Below, in pieces: positions 1 through 11,344 of a DNA stretch of 64,000 nt. The notes beneath the pieces are model-generated. The model did not search any database, was not told the DNA's origin, and saw only the letters and a list, made by a program, of their open reading frames with translations. Source of the DNA: Labia minor (Eukaryota; Arthropoda; Insecta; Dermaptera; Spongiphoridae); assembly GCA_963082975.1 (NCBI GenBank), contig OY720345.1, positions 5,978,491 to 6,042,490 on the forward strand, read 5' to 3'. Both the position numbers and the translations under genes were made by a program. The first letter of the stretch is position 1. Every line of letters begins with the position of its first letter.

Positions 1-740
1 TAATTATTAATTAATTTCATAATAGAAAAAAAAATTAAAATATATTTAAATGAATTTTTAATCTATAAGATATAATTTAAAATTATCATCATGGCTGCCA
101 ATAAATTTTATAGTTTTGTAAATATTATATATATATTTCTAATGTAAACTATTAATTAATAATATAAATATAACTTATATTTAGGTACTATAATATACTA
201 TTTTAGTATATTTTTCTTGTAATTAAAATTTTTAATATAATCATTTTTATTTCTTTTCCTTTTCTCTTTTTTCCTACTTTTTCTCTCTCTCACTATCTTT
301 TATTGAATGTCTTCTTTCTTTAATTTCTTATTGGCTCCTTTTATAGGAGAATCTTTTGATGTTGTATTACCATCATATAAAACCGAAATTTCAATGTGAA
401 TTTCCTTAAAAAAAAAAAAAACGATTCAATTGAAAAATTGAGAATAATTCAACCCAATATCGTTAAGATTTAATTTCCGACATTTTTGTCTTTTATTATC
501 TTGAAAAATTATTTAAATATAAATTCTCCAATTGGTATTGATTTTATTCATCAATCATGATAATATTCTTATATATGTATATATATATATATATATAATA
601 TATATGTTTATATGGATTAAAAAAGGACCGAATTGTAAAATAAAATTTGACACAGATATAATTTAATAACATGAGACGTTACTAGTATATTTTTACTTCA
701 AAATTCATAAACAATTTTTAACTAATAATAATAAGATCAT
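1..740. other. AT-rich intergenic DNA, no gene seen
   Basis: The stretch holds homopolymer A/T runs, a short TA microsatellite near 573-605 and a pyrimidine-rich patch near 245-300. I see no exon with splice signals, no RNA gene and no repeat that recurs clearly elsewhere in the window. Confidence 0.6.
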
Positions 741-752
741 ATTCTTTTAATA

Positions 753-1031
753 GGAGGCAGCTAGCCGAGAGTGTAGCGTAGCAATTTTCTACACAAGAAG
801 TCGGCGTTCGATTCCAACTAAGAACAAATTTTTCTAATAAAATTCAATTTAACATCAGCTGCCTCCGGCTCCAGGAACTGTCAGTTCCTGGTTCTATACA
901 TGCGTAAGGCAACGGGAAACCACCGCATTAACATTCCCAAGAAAAAATCATCATGGCTGGGCAGCTTCTAATGCTATTCTAGTCATGATGATAGCCAAAC
1001 ACCGAAAGGGAGACGGCACCTTAAGAAGAAG
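753..1031 (+). mobile_element. tRNA-headed SINE (family A) with 12-bp target duplication
   Basis: The 5' part resembles a tRNA: a GTTCGATTCC B box lies at 806-815, after a plausible A-box region near 762-775. A tRNA-unrelated body follows and ends in a short AAG-repeat tail. The element is flanked by a perfect 12-bp direct repeat, ATTCTTTTAATA, at 741-752 and 1032-1043, the signature of target-primed insertion. SINEs are moved by LINE machinery and transcribed by RNA polymerase III from the internal A/B boxes. The exact duplication and clean ends suggest a fairly recent insertion. I do not recognise a named family, and only this copy is seen here. Confidence 0.85.
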
Positions 1032-1043
1032 ATTCTTTTAATA

Positions 1044-1730
1044 TTAATTATCTATTTATTGTATTTATAAATATATAAAGGTTTGTCTGTGTATATTGCT
1101 TAGAATAAATGTGTTTGTTAGTCCAGAATATTTAAAGTAAAAATTGTAATTCAAAATTAATTGGAATGATTATTATATGAAATTACACACCACAGTATTA
1201 TTATATGCTTCTTAAATACGTATATGTAAGTTATAGATTTTATCAATATCTATCTATAAAATATTAGAAAATATTTATTTTTTATCGCGTATTATATGAA
1301 ATCAAAAATATTATAAAAAAAACCTCAATGAAAACATTCAATTAGCTTTATTTTTATTCTCTTTTTTGGTTTATTTAGTCAAATATTAATATTCATATAT
1401 TGAAATAGAAAATTTGTATAAAATACGTTGTAAATTTAAAAATAACAAATCAATTTATTATACAAAAAGTTCTTCCAAAAAGGTCGAGAATTTTTTTTTT
1501 TTACAAGATCAGCAACGATATTCGTCCGATTTGTAAGAAGAATTGAAGAATTCGTCGATTCGAAAAATCACTGGCACAAATTTATTATATCTGAGGTCTG
1601 AGATGGATTATTTTGAAGTGAACAATTTTATAAAAATATTGATGTATAAATAAATATTTACGGGTAAATAAAAAAAAATCACTTTACTTTTTGATCACAC
1701 ATGATATATGAAAAAATAAATAAATAATCC
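1044..1730. other. AT-rich intergenic DNA, no gene seen
   Basis: Mostly low-complexity A/T sequence. A slightly more complex patch at 1500-1600 contains several TTCG/TCGA words but no open frame of useful length and no splice signals. Confidence 0.55.
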
Positions 1731-1746
1731 TTATCAAATGATCTCT

Positions 1747-2034
1747 AAGGCGCCATTGGGTGTGTGGGTAGCGAACCTGCCTCCCATTCCCATGGTCCCG
1801 GGTTCAAGTCCCGGGCCTGGCAAGGTAATTTCCCTAGCTGGGGTCTATGGGACGGAGTCAATCCAGCCTCCGGGAACAACATTGGGGAAAAGCTACTTGA
1901 TAGCGCCTCCGATCAAGAAAATCAAGGTAAAGGTTGAGAGGACCCGTTCTACTGATCATAGGACACCTCATTAATATAACCGACTTGATAGTCGTAGTCC
2001 TTGCGTAGGACGTACAAAAGTCAGAGGGTTTTTT
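1747..2034 (+). mobile_element. SINE family B, best copy, with tRNA-like head and 3' T run
   Basis: The head has a GGTTCAAGTCC B box at 1801-1811 inside a CCGGG/CCCGG T-arm-like stem. The body recurs at 10670, 11345 (reverse), 32010 and weakly at 44930. It ends in a small hairpin (GTCC..GGAC, 1998-2011) and a GGG-T8 run that could serve as a polymerase III terminator. Near-matching 16-bp repeats TTATCAA(A/T)TGATCTCT flank it at 1731-1746 and 2035-2050, one mismatch apart, and are taken as target duplications. A 27-residue open frame in the body (around IAPPIKKIK) is shared by the better copies. Confidence 0.82.
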
Positions 2035-2283
2035 TTATCAATTGATCTCTCTGATATAATTATTGTATTATAATTAATTTATTGATTAAATTAATATAAA
2101 AAAAAAGGAAAAAAAAAATTTAAAAAGATGAGGGAAATTAAATTTTTATTACATTTACTGATTGTGTGAAATCAAACAAATCAAAACTTTACCATAATAT
2201 GTCTACTACTTAAATTTCAACAAAATATTTTTACATCACTCGGAAATTATGAAGAGAAGTCTTGTATATGAGAGTTTAATAAC

Positions 2284-2316
<33 letters not shown>
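2284..2316 (+). repeat. (AAT)n microsatellite
   Basis: Eleven uninterrupted AAT units. A similar TTA array lies near 20215-20250. Confidence 0.9.
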
Positions 2317-2640
2317 CTTTATTGAGGAGTTTAAAGAGCATCTTGAAGGGATTGGCAGAGCCTTGTCAAATAAAGTAGGGAGGCCTAGAAATACAGGTAC
2401 ACTCTAATAAGGGAATTTAATTTTTGTTCTTTAATTTCTGATTTTAAAACTTCTAATTGTGATTTTTTTAAGGTGAAACGGACATATTTCATTGAATGTA
2501 TATATGGATACTGAAAGAGCATTTCATCACAAGGCCAAAGGTACTAAATGTATATATTTGTTTATAAAATGTATTAATCTCTCAAAATAAAAATAAACAT
2601 TATATGAGAATTTATAATGTATATTAAATATTTATTTTTT

Positions 2641-3216
2641 TTACTATCTCGCCAGAGATGATAGTATTGCGATCACGAAAATTTTCGATGTCGAGATTTT
2701 GATGTTTTTATACGTTTTGAAGGTTCCTGAATCATTTTCACTAAGGTTAAGAAAAATGTCTCTCTCTGTGTGTGTAAACAAGATTACGCAAAAACGGTTT
2801 GAGCTAGAATAATGAAATTTGGTATACGGACATTATTCAAAATTCGTAGTTTTGAAAAATGAAGCTCAACCGGAAAAGGGTCATTACCTACAACGTTTTG
2901 ATTTTTTTCCCTCTAAAATGACCGTAAAAATAAAGATATATGTTTCACATTTTTAAAAAATTATATAAAACTGCTATATATAGAATTTCATCTTGATTGA
3001 TTCGCTGAAAGTACTGGAATTATAATTTTTTAACACTTCAAATCACACGCCAACACGTGACGTGTTGCCATCAACAAATTGCCAAACATGCGCTGATTTA
3101 ATAAATATTATTTATTAATTTTAATTTATAATTAATTAAATTTAATTTAAATATAATATATGTTAATTAATCCAATTCAAATTTGCGAGATAGTTGAGAG
3201 GAGACACTCCAGCTTA
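2641..3216 (+). mobile_element. Helentron/DINE-like non-autonomous repeat, copy 1
   Basis: This is a nearly full copy of a repeat present seven times here. It opens with ACTATCTCGC, and the inverse GCGAGATAGT comes about 25 bp before the 3' end (here one base off), so the inverted repeats are subterminal at the 3' side. A hairpin TGGAG-ACA-CTCCA type motif lies between that repeat and the 3' end. Another stem, TTCAGC..GCTGAA, lies inside, followed by a CACGTGACG block and an AT-rich tail. Subterminal inverted repeats plus a 3' stem-loop, and no terminal inverted repeats, match the DINE-1/HINE group of Helentron-related rolling-circle elements. No coding capacity. The class assignment is inference; the repeat family is directly visible. 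Confidence 0.75.
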
Positions 3217-3379
3217 TTTTTCTTTTTAAATAATTTTATATATATAAAATTTAGATTGATTTCGTTTGATTGATTGTATATTATGAAAAATAAATTTATA
3301 AAAAGAATAATGAAAAGTTGAATGAATTATATATAGAAAATTAAAATTTACAATGAATATTAATTACCACTGATGCTAC

Positions 3380-3725
3380 TTAAATGCCACAAATCAGGGG
3401 CGGGCTTGACATGTCCTGCGCCATTTGTTTGTCTTTCTGCTCGGCTACAGATCGGAATTTCCTGTTCTGGAGTTTGTCTCTGCCTAAGTGACATATACAC
3501 TCTTCTTCTTTAGTGTTGAGCTACGTGAGTGTCGGCCACACGTGCCACACGTGCCACGGGGGCCACAAGCATAAATTGTGAAGACACATTTCAATAATGG
3601 AATTGGAGTTTGGGGTTTGCGGCCCACGGCAAACACTTGTCATGATATTGCACTAAGGGGGGATGGGGGGCTTCAACTCACTCAACATAGAACTAATGTG
3701 CATGCAAATCAGACAAGGCCAATTT
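3380..3725. promoter_or_regulatory. Unique island with two CACGTG E-boxes
   Basis: Sequence complexity and GC rise sharply here and no repeat copy is found elsewhere in the window. Two perfect palindromic E-boxes CACGTG lie 9 bp apart (3539-3544 and 3548-3553) in a CCACACGTGCCACACGTGCC context, which bHLH factors of the Myc/USF/Clock type are known to bind. A short open frame at 3578-3799 lacks splice or coding features. A regulatory role is inference; a non-coding exon is another possibility. Confidence 0.35.
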
Positions 3726-4224
3726 TCTATATATATATATATATCATATATATTATATATATTTTATTAAATGATGCTTCAAAATACGAAAATATCTAAA
3801 AAACAAAAAACTCATTTGAATATATACTCGTACTTTTTTTTCTTGATATTTATTTAGTTTAAATAATAATAATAATAATATATATTTATACCATATAATA
3901 TTAATATTCTACTACCATCATTCTTCTATATCCCCTTTAGCGAGTGTGTTCAAACATTTATTATTTTTTTTTTCTTATTGATTTCAAATTTAGAAAAAAG
4001 TATTTTTTCTTTCTTTTCTTTTTATACATGATAAAACTTTTAAAATTATCATTAATCAAATAAATTTATTAATAACTTATTTATATTTATTAATTATAAT
4101 GAGATTCATTAATAACAATATATATATACTAATGAATTTATTGAAAAATAATAATAATCTATATTATATATAAATAAATATATATTTATATAAATGGGAA
4201 TGTATTTACTCCGCCCCCTCTACC
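3726..4224. other. AT-rich DNA with TA and AAT microsatellites
   Basis: Contains short TA arrays (3729-3770, 4110-4130) and AAT arrays (3865-3880). No gene or recognisable element is seen. Confidence 0.6.
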
Positions 4225-4425
4225 CCGAGTGGTACATTTTTTTGAAATTCACACCAGAGATAGTAATTATAAAGAAAAATCGAGTTTTATTGATCACATC
4301 TCTGGGAAAAATCATCTTCATTAGTTTTTTCGTAATTTAAATGTATCTATTAATGCAATAAATTTTTTTTTAATTTTATTTTATTTATAATATATAAGAT
4401 ATAAGAAGCGGTGTCTGTGACGTCA
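4225..4425 (+). repeat. Dispersed repeat D, copy 1, with perfect CRE in its tail
   Basis: The core TTTGAAATTCACACCAGAGA, followed by an AAAGAAAAAT..GAGTTTTATTGATCACATC stretch, recurs at 14765 and, more degraded, at 37697. Downstream a perfect TGACGTCA palindrome lies at 4418-4425; the second copy also carries one (14882-14889). Class unknown, no coding capacity, ends not resolved. Confidence 0.6.
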
Positions 4426-4559
4426 CATATAAAAATAATAAAAAGTATGAAAAAAATTATTTTTTCACTTTTCTCAAAAAGTATTTATTGTTTTCCAATG
4501 AATTTCACGCTATTAATGGCATTGGAATGGCCCAAATCGTTTAGGAGGAGATGTGATAG

Positions 4560-5480
4560 AACTATTTTTTAAATATATAGATGGTATAGTATACCAAAAT
4601 AACAGTATTTTATTTATAAATTAAACATAAATTTACTATTCTTTATTCAGCTCATAAGAATATTATATTATATTATAAGTAATAAATAATTATTTTTTTT
4701 TTTAATCTACTCTATTATTTTTTTCCACAAAGCCAGATTGATAAAAAAAACAAAAATAAAAACAAAAACAAAGTTTACTCGGAAGTAATATTCATATATA
4801 TATATATACTATAAAATAATTAACCGAGGGGGAAGCTTAACTCGTAATTGGTAACATTGATTGATGATGGTGAAACATTTCCAAGAGTGAAGGAATACAA
4901 GATGAGCTTTTAGAAATATATATGTATAATGTTTGTGAATTTTGGATATATTCCAAGATATCTCTTTTATTGAAAGAAAGATAATTTATTAATATAGAAT
5001 CTTGGTTATAATGTTGTATATATATATATATATTTATATAGAATGAAGGAGTGATCTCAATTCCTTGTATATATAGATGTTGTTGTTTTTTTCTTCTCCT
5101 TTGAAAACTAGACAACTTACTATATGATATATTATTTGAAAATTAAAAACACAACAATTTAATAATATGAAATCTCTATTTATTATAAATAAATTAACTT
5201 GAATATATCATATACACACATTGGAATTATTTTTATTAAAATAAACAAATAAAACAATTTTTCTTTAAAAAATCTATAAATAAAACTCATATGCTATATA
5301 CACCCTCCATTCCAAAAGAAACCTAACTTTAAAAAAAAATAGTACCACTAATGCCATCTGTTGTAATATTTTACCAGTAGATGGCTTAGTCCCTCATTGA
5401 CAACTGGTATAAATTTCATGACATTTAGATGCATACAACAAAAGTTATTGCGTTTCAAATGGCAGTGTGTTTTGTACATA
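4560..5480. other. AT-rich DNA with a possible mariner terminal fragment
   Basis: Mostly A/T-rich with a TA array near 4796-4810 and 5018-5032. At 5300-5480 the words ACACCCTCCATTCCAAAAG and the following text resemble the end of an irritans-type mariner, but no second end or transposase frame is seen, so the assignment is weak. The open frame at 4837-5115 (-) is AT-driven and has no domain. Confidence 0.35.
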
Positions 5481-5504
5481 GGTCGGAAAATTAGTTTATT
5501 GAAT

Positions 5505-5640
5505 ATATTGAACAACAATTTTTAATTATCACTACAACACAAACATTCGGTTAATTTATATTTAAATATTTTTTTTTATTTTTTTCAAAACGTGTTTTTT
5601 GTTCTAGTAGTGGGCCACTCAATATACAAAAAAATGCCCA
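5505..5640 (-). repeat. Dispersed repeat F fragment (CAGTAGTGGGCCA family)
   Basis: About 120 bp match the reverse complement of 47060-47345, including the block around CACTACAACA..AAACATTCGGTTAATTTATA and the motif TTCTAGTAGTGGGCCA. Only one of the four motif copies seen in the longer element is retained. Confidence 0.6.
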
Positions 5641-6867
5641 AAATAAATCGAAAATAATGCCAAAAAAAACACAAAGAAAGAAAAAAAAAATAAAAAGGAA
5701 TAACTAATCGTTACTCCTCTAATATGAAGGATCTCAGTTTTAGGCGACATTTCCCTTGATTGCCTCTCGTTTCTAAAAAGTTATTTTCTAAACAAGTAAA
5801 AGAAAATAATTATGTTTATGTTATATTTTAATGATTATATATTATATCTTCTGGATTTTTTTTTTTTTTATTTTTGAATTAAATTTATTTTATATTTTGG
5901 CAAAAACAACATTTATTTAAGTTTTTCGTAAAAATTTTACAATTTCCACCTCAAATTTAGTATTTTTTATAATTTCCCGATTCCCGGGAACGAAAATACT
6001 CCGGGAAAAATAACCCTCTAATCATGTCAATTGAATTTTTTTTTTCTTTATAAATTATTAAATTAAGCAACAAGTGTCAAAATTAAAACGAAATTCTTGA
6101 TGTTTTTGATAGCTGTTAGTTAATTAGTCTTTTGTTTATACATTTAAAATATTTCAAAATATAATGAATAAATAAATAAATAACAAAATATAAATTTTCA
6201 TTCTTTATTCTCTTTTTGTATATATTTTATTCTGACGATATGAGAATAAATAATTTTGATAAAAAATTCAATAGACTCGATATATTTGTTAAAGAGATTT
6301 TCAAAAGATTGAAATGGGCGTTGTTTCCTTTGGGAATCTTAATAAGTTAAATTACTAATTAAGTATTACAAACATCAGAAAACACAAGAACAAACAAACA
6401 TGCATCCATATTAAATGTTTAAAATACAAAGTGAATATATTCTTCTATGTTTTAATGACTCTTGTAATATTAATTAATATTTACACATATTGGTTAACAA
6501 ATTTGAATTTTAAATTTTTTTTTTACAATTATTATAACAAGTATCTCTAAATTCCTATGCCTATGCTCAATAATGTCTAAATAAAGACTCAACAAAATTA
6601 AACTTCTTCCCATCAGTCCTTACGAGAAAGATACATTACAAATGTTAACAAAAAATAAATAAACATTTAAAAATTTAGTTGCTTATTTTATTAATAATAA
6701 TAACTAAACATCTCTATGATGCTAATCAACTGTTTACAAAACTCCAAGTTGTAAGAAACAATATTTTTACTTATTACTCTTCCATTTTTACTCTGTAAAT
6801 GTTTTTTTATAAAAACATTAAAGAAACATGAAAAAAAAAATGATTTTTGAAAAATTTCTACTAAACT
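5641..6867. other. AT-rich intergenic DNA
   Basis: Low-complexity A/T sequence. A GTTACTCCTC..AGGATCTCAG patch near 5710-5740 and a TTCCCGATTCCCGGGAA palindrome near 5975-5991 are the only structured pieces. No gene seen. Confidence 0.55.
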
Positions 6868-6930
6868 AAAATAAACGTACCAGTGGTGGACCACTGTGTC
6901 AGTATCCAGTAATGGACCATTTGATAGATT
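6868..6930 (-). repeat. Dispersed repeat F, minimal copy
   Basis: GTACCAGTGGTGGACCA and CCAGTAATGGACCATTTGA, the two outer motifs of repeat F (full copy 47060-47345), sit only about 30 bp apart here, so this looks like an internal-deletion derivative. Confidence 0.5.
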
Positions 6931-7330
6931 TTTTATCAAAATAAGCTTTTTAATTTCAAATTAAACTCGAGATATCGATAAATATGTTATTAAGAAGAAC
7001 CTCTTCCGGATTTCTTAACAAATGAAACAGAGACCAATCGTTGCATTTCTATTATAATTATGAATTTTTTAAAACACGAGGTAAGCATCGTTCTTGCTTA
7101 TAAATGTGATATATGCTATATTTTTTTTTGTTTAAAATGTCTAGAACAATTTTATCAAGCAGTGGACCACGTTGCTAAATCATGCTGAGTCAACACATGA
7201 TCAATTACTAAATCTTTACAACTTTGTTTGTTTTTTTAAATTTTCTGTTATAAAATAAAAGTTTTCATTTCTTATCTTTATTGGTGTCATCATCTTTCTT
7301 GCTTATTAAAATTTATTATAATTTTTAATA

Positions 7331-8294
7331 TGGGATTGGCTACTAAGTAATTGCCAATTTCAAATATATTATGAAGGGAGAGAAATTCAAAATTTTTCTT
7401 TAAAAATATAACTTTACTCAATTAGATTTGTTGCTATTGTTGTGGTATTGTCAAAATTATTAGTACCACTTAAGGAGTCCTTCATGAATGAGACAAATGG
7501 TAATCTGAAGGCGAAATATCAGGACTATATGGTTAATGTGGCTTTGGATGGATTATCATTGTAGAGAAAACAACACTTTTACAATTTGACAATACAGGTC
7601 CATTTTTCTTGAATTGCATTGCTCAGTTTGACGAGTTGTTGAAATGATCGGTTGGTTTTGTACATAGGCTAAGTACAAAGTATAAAAATTCCTTTATAAT
7701 ATCGCTGGACAGACATTATAATCATTTTTGTGATGAATCTCAGCTTTTGATCTCGTTTAAGTTGGTTCATCTTACATCAACCAAAATCTGTTTCGATTAA
7801 CGTTGCTATAAACTATCCACTTTTCATCATCACATCATCAGTAATTAGATTGTTTGTTTTTTTTTCAATGCAATACACATTGAGCTTCTTTACAATATCA
7901 GGTGTTGAGTTAAGACAATTTGAATTGATATGAGTCTCATCAACTTTGACTGGTGAGCATTTTTCAATGGAAAAATCACCAAAATGAAATTTGGAAAAAC
8001 AATTTTGACACTACTTTTCTTTCAAGTTTTCATTTCCATATACGCCATATAACTTCTTTTGTACTTACGATGCGTACATTCCTCTTTGGACATTGAAGTG
8101 CAGGTCTTGTTCTTTCATTTTTTATAATAAACAAAATTAAATCACTAATCGATATAATTTTTTTTTTACTAGATGAAAGGTAGAAATTTAAATAATAAAA
8201 AAAAACAAATATACAGATTAGATGCAACAAACAAAACAAAGTGTAAAGTCCATCTATTGACAAAATCGGCAATGGCAAGTGATTGCCAAAACAA
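7331..8294 (-). mobile_element. Degraded mariner element, about 964 bp, TA-flanked
   Basis: The left end TGGGATTGGCTACTAAGTAATTGCC and the right end (read inward on the - strand: TTGTTTTGGCAATCACTTGCC) are versions of the mariner terminal repeat that begins GGTTGGCAAC. TA dinucleotides flank both ends. Reading the - strand, pieces of transposase are visible: an N-terminal part near 8030-8120, a VKVDETH-type stretch near 7920, and near 7450-7520 a C-terminal patch (around MKDSLSGTN) like the region after the mariner PPYSPDLAPSDYHLF motif. Several frame shifts and stops separate these, so it is an old dead copy. Confidence 0.7.
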
Positions 8295-8337
8295 TATTTA
8301 TTTGGATAGATGTATCAAAGAGTAGGTACCAAAATGA

Positions 8338-8910
8338 ATGAATAATGCTTATTTATATTGGTATTTTTTGAAAAGCACTTTTGTTGGTGATGATGATGGT
8401 GGTGGTTGGAATAAAAAGGAGAGAGAAGTAGGTGATATAAGTAGAGGGAAACGAATTGTGTGTGGATGGGGGGAGGGGGGGCGATGTAGGGATTTTGGTT
8501 TGGGTTTGGCACCGGCGTCAAAGAATTGCGCAGGAAGCACTTGAGTTTGTTTGTTTTCGTTATTCGTGGGGAGGATGGAGGATGGAGGATGAAGGAGGAG
8601 GGGTGGTGGTGGAGGGTGAGGATAGTAGAATAAATGCAGAGGGGAGGGGGGGGGGAATTGGTTGCCTTCTACTGCTTGAGAATCCGCGTGGTCCATATTC
8701 AGTTGACTGTAATCCGGGTTATCGGACGGTACGCACGCAGGATGTTTAAAGGGACTCGATGTGCTCGTGACAGCCACTCATCTTTGACATCGGCCATTCC
8801 ATTCAAGTGACGTTCAAGTGATTATAGATTGGGGTGGCAACCGAAACGCTGACTCATTGCAACTTCCGGTCAAAGGTTATATCGTATTTCCTTTTTATCA
8901 TCTCTCCAAT
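8338..8910. promoter_or_regulatory. GC-rich, G/C-skewed unique island
   Basis: A jump to GC-rich, G-rich sequence on the + strand (GGGGGAGGGGGGGCG near 8469, GGA repeats near 8573-8620), then a complex stretch at 8660-8880 with several CpGs. Long open frames exist on both strands (for example a Pro/His-rich frame at 8349-8777 on the -), but they come from the C/G-rich low-complexity repeats, lack ATG starts in good context and show no domain. A promoter, CpG-containing 5' exon or enhancer is possible; which strand is unclear. Confidence 0.35.
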
Positions 8911-8992
8911 TCTCATCATCACTCTCCCTTTGCCCTAAAAAAAAAAAATAAAATAAAAAAAAATAAATAATTTTGTTATACATCAATTTGTT

Positions 8993-9027
<35 letters not shown>

Positions 9028-10140
9028 GTGTGTGTGTGTGTGTGGTTTAATGATGCAACGATTAAATGTTTGAGTTTAAATTGGTCTTTCTAATCAAGAT
9101 GCAAAAAAATTAAAACCACATGCTATTGGAATGAATGTTTCCTCTGTATTGAGTTGTCGTTTATCCTTTTCATGTCTTCTTTGAAACGATCAGATTGAGA
9201 GAGAAGAAGAAGAGAAGAAGGAGAGGAGAGAAAAAGGGCTTTACAATCTGCAACAGTTCATCATTTGTTGATTTTAAAGTGTATTTAAGTGACTAACTTG
9301 ACTTACTGACTAACTCTTTTAGTGTGAATCGATCATCAGAATTTTTATTGTGCGATACAAAAATAGATATGATACTTTTTACATAAAAGGATCATTCTTT
9401 AGTTATTCTTCCTTCTCCTTAACAGAAAATAATAATAATAATAATAATAATAATACTAAACACACTTATAGAAGAGAGAGGCTAGCATTTTTTTTTTAAA
9501 AGTAAGCTCGAGTTATGTGACTTGATAAAGTGCAACGACAAGAAAGAAGGGCTGTAAATTCAACTTAATTCAACAAAAAGTGAAAAAATTCACAACACGA
9601 TTGGTCAATAGTGAGTTTTGATTTATTTATTCTTATCAACTCATATCATCATTACAACCATTTATTATTATCTATCAATAATTCTCCACTTGCTAAAATG
9701 CTATTTTATTATTATATTTTGAATACACATACAATAGTCACCAATTCAAATTGTAATAATTTCCATTCCAACCGGGAAAATCCTTCATTCCGATATTCTC
9801 TTTAAAAAAAAAAGAAAAAAATATCAATTGTCATTTTGCAATTTCTATTTTTGCCATTGAATATGACATTCATCTTCAATTGTTTTTTTTTTTGTATGAC
9901 ACTTCCAACACTCAATTTGATTAAGAAGAGGAGTATTATAATCATTCATGTCAAGAATATACTACTGGATATATATATATATATATATGCTCTAACTTGT
10001 AATTTGCCATTTCTCAAGTAATAAATTTCCAGTCAAATGGTCAATCATTCTATTTATATAATGTACTTTTAAAATAAGGAAACAAAGCATTTGTTTTGCC
10101 TTTTTTTTACTTCCCACATTACATAATAAACATAACCGAG

Positions 10141-10172
<32 letters not shown>

Positions 10173-10660
10173 AATTTATATATTTTAAAATATCTAAAAA
10201 AACAAAAAAACAAATTAATCTTCTTTCAATTGAGACAGTTTTATACACATTTTATATTTATTCTTTTAGAATATTCTCTCGGACATTTATATATATATCG
10301 ATTAATCAAAATACAATAGTCTTACTATATCTAATTTTATTTTGGAAACATGAAATTTGTGTAAATACACTTGTACGACTTTTCGTAACACTTAAAAAAT
10401 GTATGAATATACAAGTTGTGCATAAAATGTTTATTTATTTATTAAAATCAAAATATCAAAACAAAATGTTCATTAAAATAAAAACAAAATAATACTCTCT
10501 ATGATCAAATAGTACTTATAAAAAGAGAATAAAATAAATAAAACTTTTTCTTTTTAAGGCACCGAGAGAACTAAGTTAAAAACTAATTAACTTGATGAAA
10601 ATTATTATTTTAATAAGAATAATATGTTATGTGTATTATAAAAGATGCCACACAACTTGT
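8911..10660. other. AT-rich DNA with (TA)n, (TG)n and (AAT)n arrays
   Basis: Contains a compound TA/TG array (8996-9044), a GA-rich patch (9195-9235), AAT repeats (9428-9455) and TA arrays (9969-9988, 10141-10166). Short open frames here are AT-rich and without domains. No gene seen. Confidence 0.6.
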
Positions 10661-10669
10661 GTGTTAACA

Positions 10670-10860
10670 GCGTTAACTCACATGCTCGTGGTCCTGTACT
10701 TGAAAAAGGAATTTCTCTAGTCGGAATATAAATTGGCAAGCTACTTTATAAAAAGTAGTGGCTCCAATCAAGAAAATAAATGTTAAAGTTGATAGGACAT
10801 TATAGATCACACCTAATTAATAGAACCGATTTGAGAAATGTTATGAAATGTTTGCGGTTC
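10670..10860 (+). mobile_element. SINE family B, degraded copy
   Basis: Matches the family B body in order: TGGTCC.., AATTTCTCTAGTC, GGCAAGCTACTT, CCAATCAAGAAAAT, GTTGATAGGACA, ATAGAACCGA. The tRNA-like B box is eroded. Clearly older than the copy at 1747. Confidence 0.6.
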
Positions 10861-10899
10861 TAGTTGTCTTAGTTGATTTAGGATGATAATACATATATG

Positions 10900-11344
10900 A
10901 ATCTGCCTTGTACACTACTTCTGTACAAAACTACCCCATCACAAGAAAATCATATCAAATCATATTGCTAATAAAATTATTTTCAAACTTCATCCTAGTA
11001 TCTTATACATTAAAAGGAACAAAACAATTTCAGGGGAGTAGCTTTAATAAGAATTCGAGAAATAAAAAACATCTATTATTTTTAAAAAATAAAATATTAA
11101 ATAATTATCTCTCCTATTTTTACTTCTTGAAAAAAACACACATTTTATGTTATATTTTAATCCCAGTAATATTTATAATTTAATTTAATAATGATAATCT
11201 TTTTTTTTCAAAATTTTAATTTTAATGACTATTCTAGTTTGCTTCTATCAATATATCTTTTTATTTATTTACTAGTAAATACTTCTGTTTTTCATAACAC
11301 TATAATAATAATAATAATAATAGATTATATATAATATAAAAGAG
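10900..11344. other. AT-rich DNA, no gene seen
   Basis: The open frame at 10908-11183 is Asn/Ile/Lys/Phe-rich, typical of chance frames in this base composition; no splice sites or domain are visible. Confidence 0.55.

Noticed and set aside
1747-1822. Functional tRNA gene
   Set aside because: B box and T arm are good but no full cloverleaf is convincing and it is joined to a repeated SINE body.
1738-1974. 78-codon frame with a possible small protein
   Set aside because: Lies within SINE family B; its tail recurs in the other copies and the tRNA-like head is non-coding.
8349-8777. 142-codon Pro/His-rich frame on the - strand
   Set aside because: Opens with GTG after a stop rather than ATG, made of C-rich repeats, no splice support or domain.
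10908-11183. 91-codon frame on the + strand
   Set aside because: Ile/Asn/Lys/Phe-rich chance frame in AT-rich DNA.
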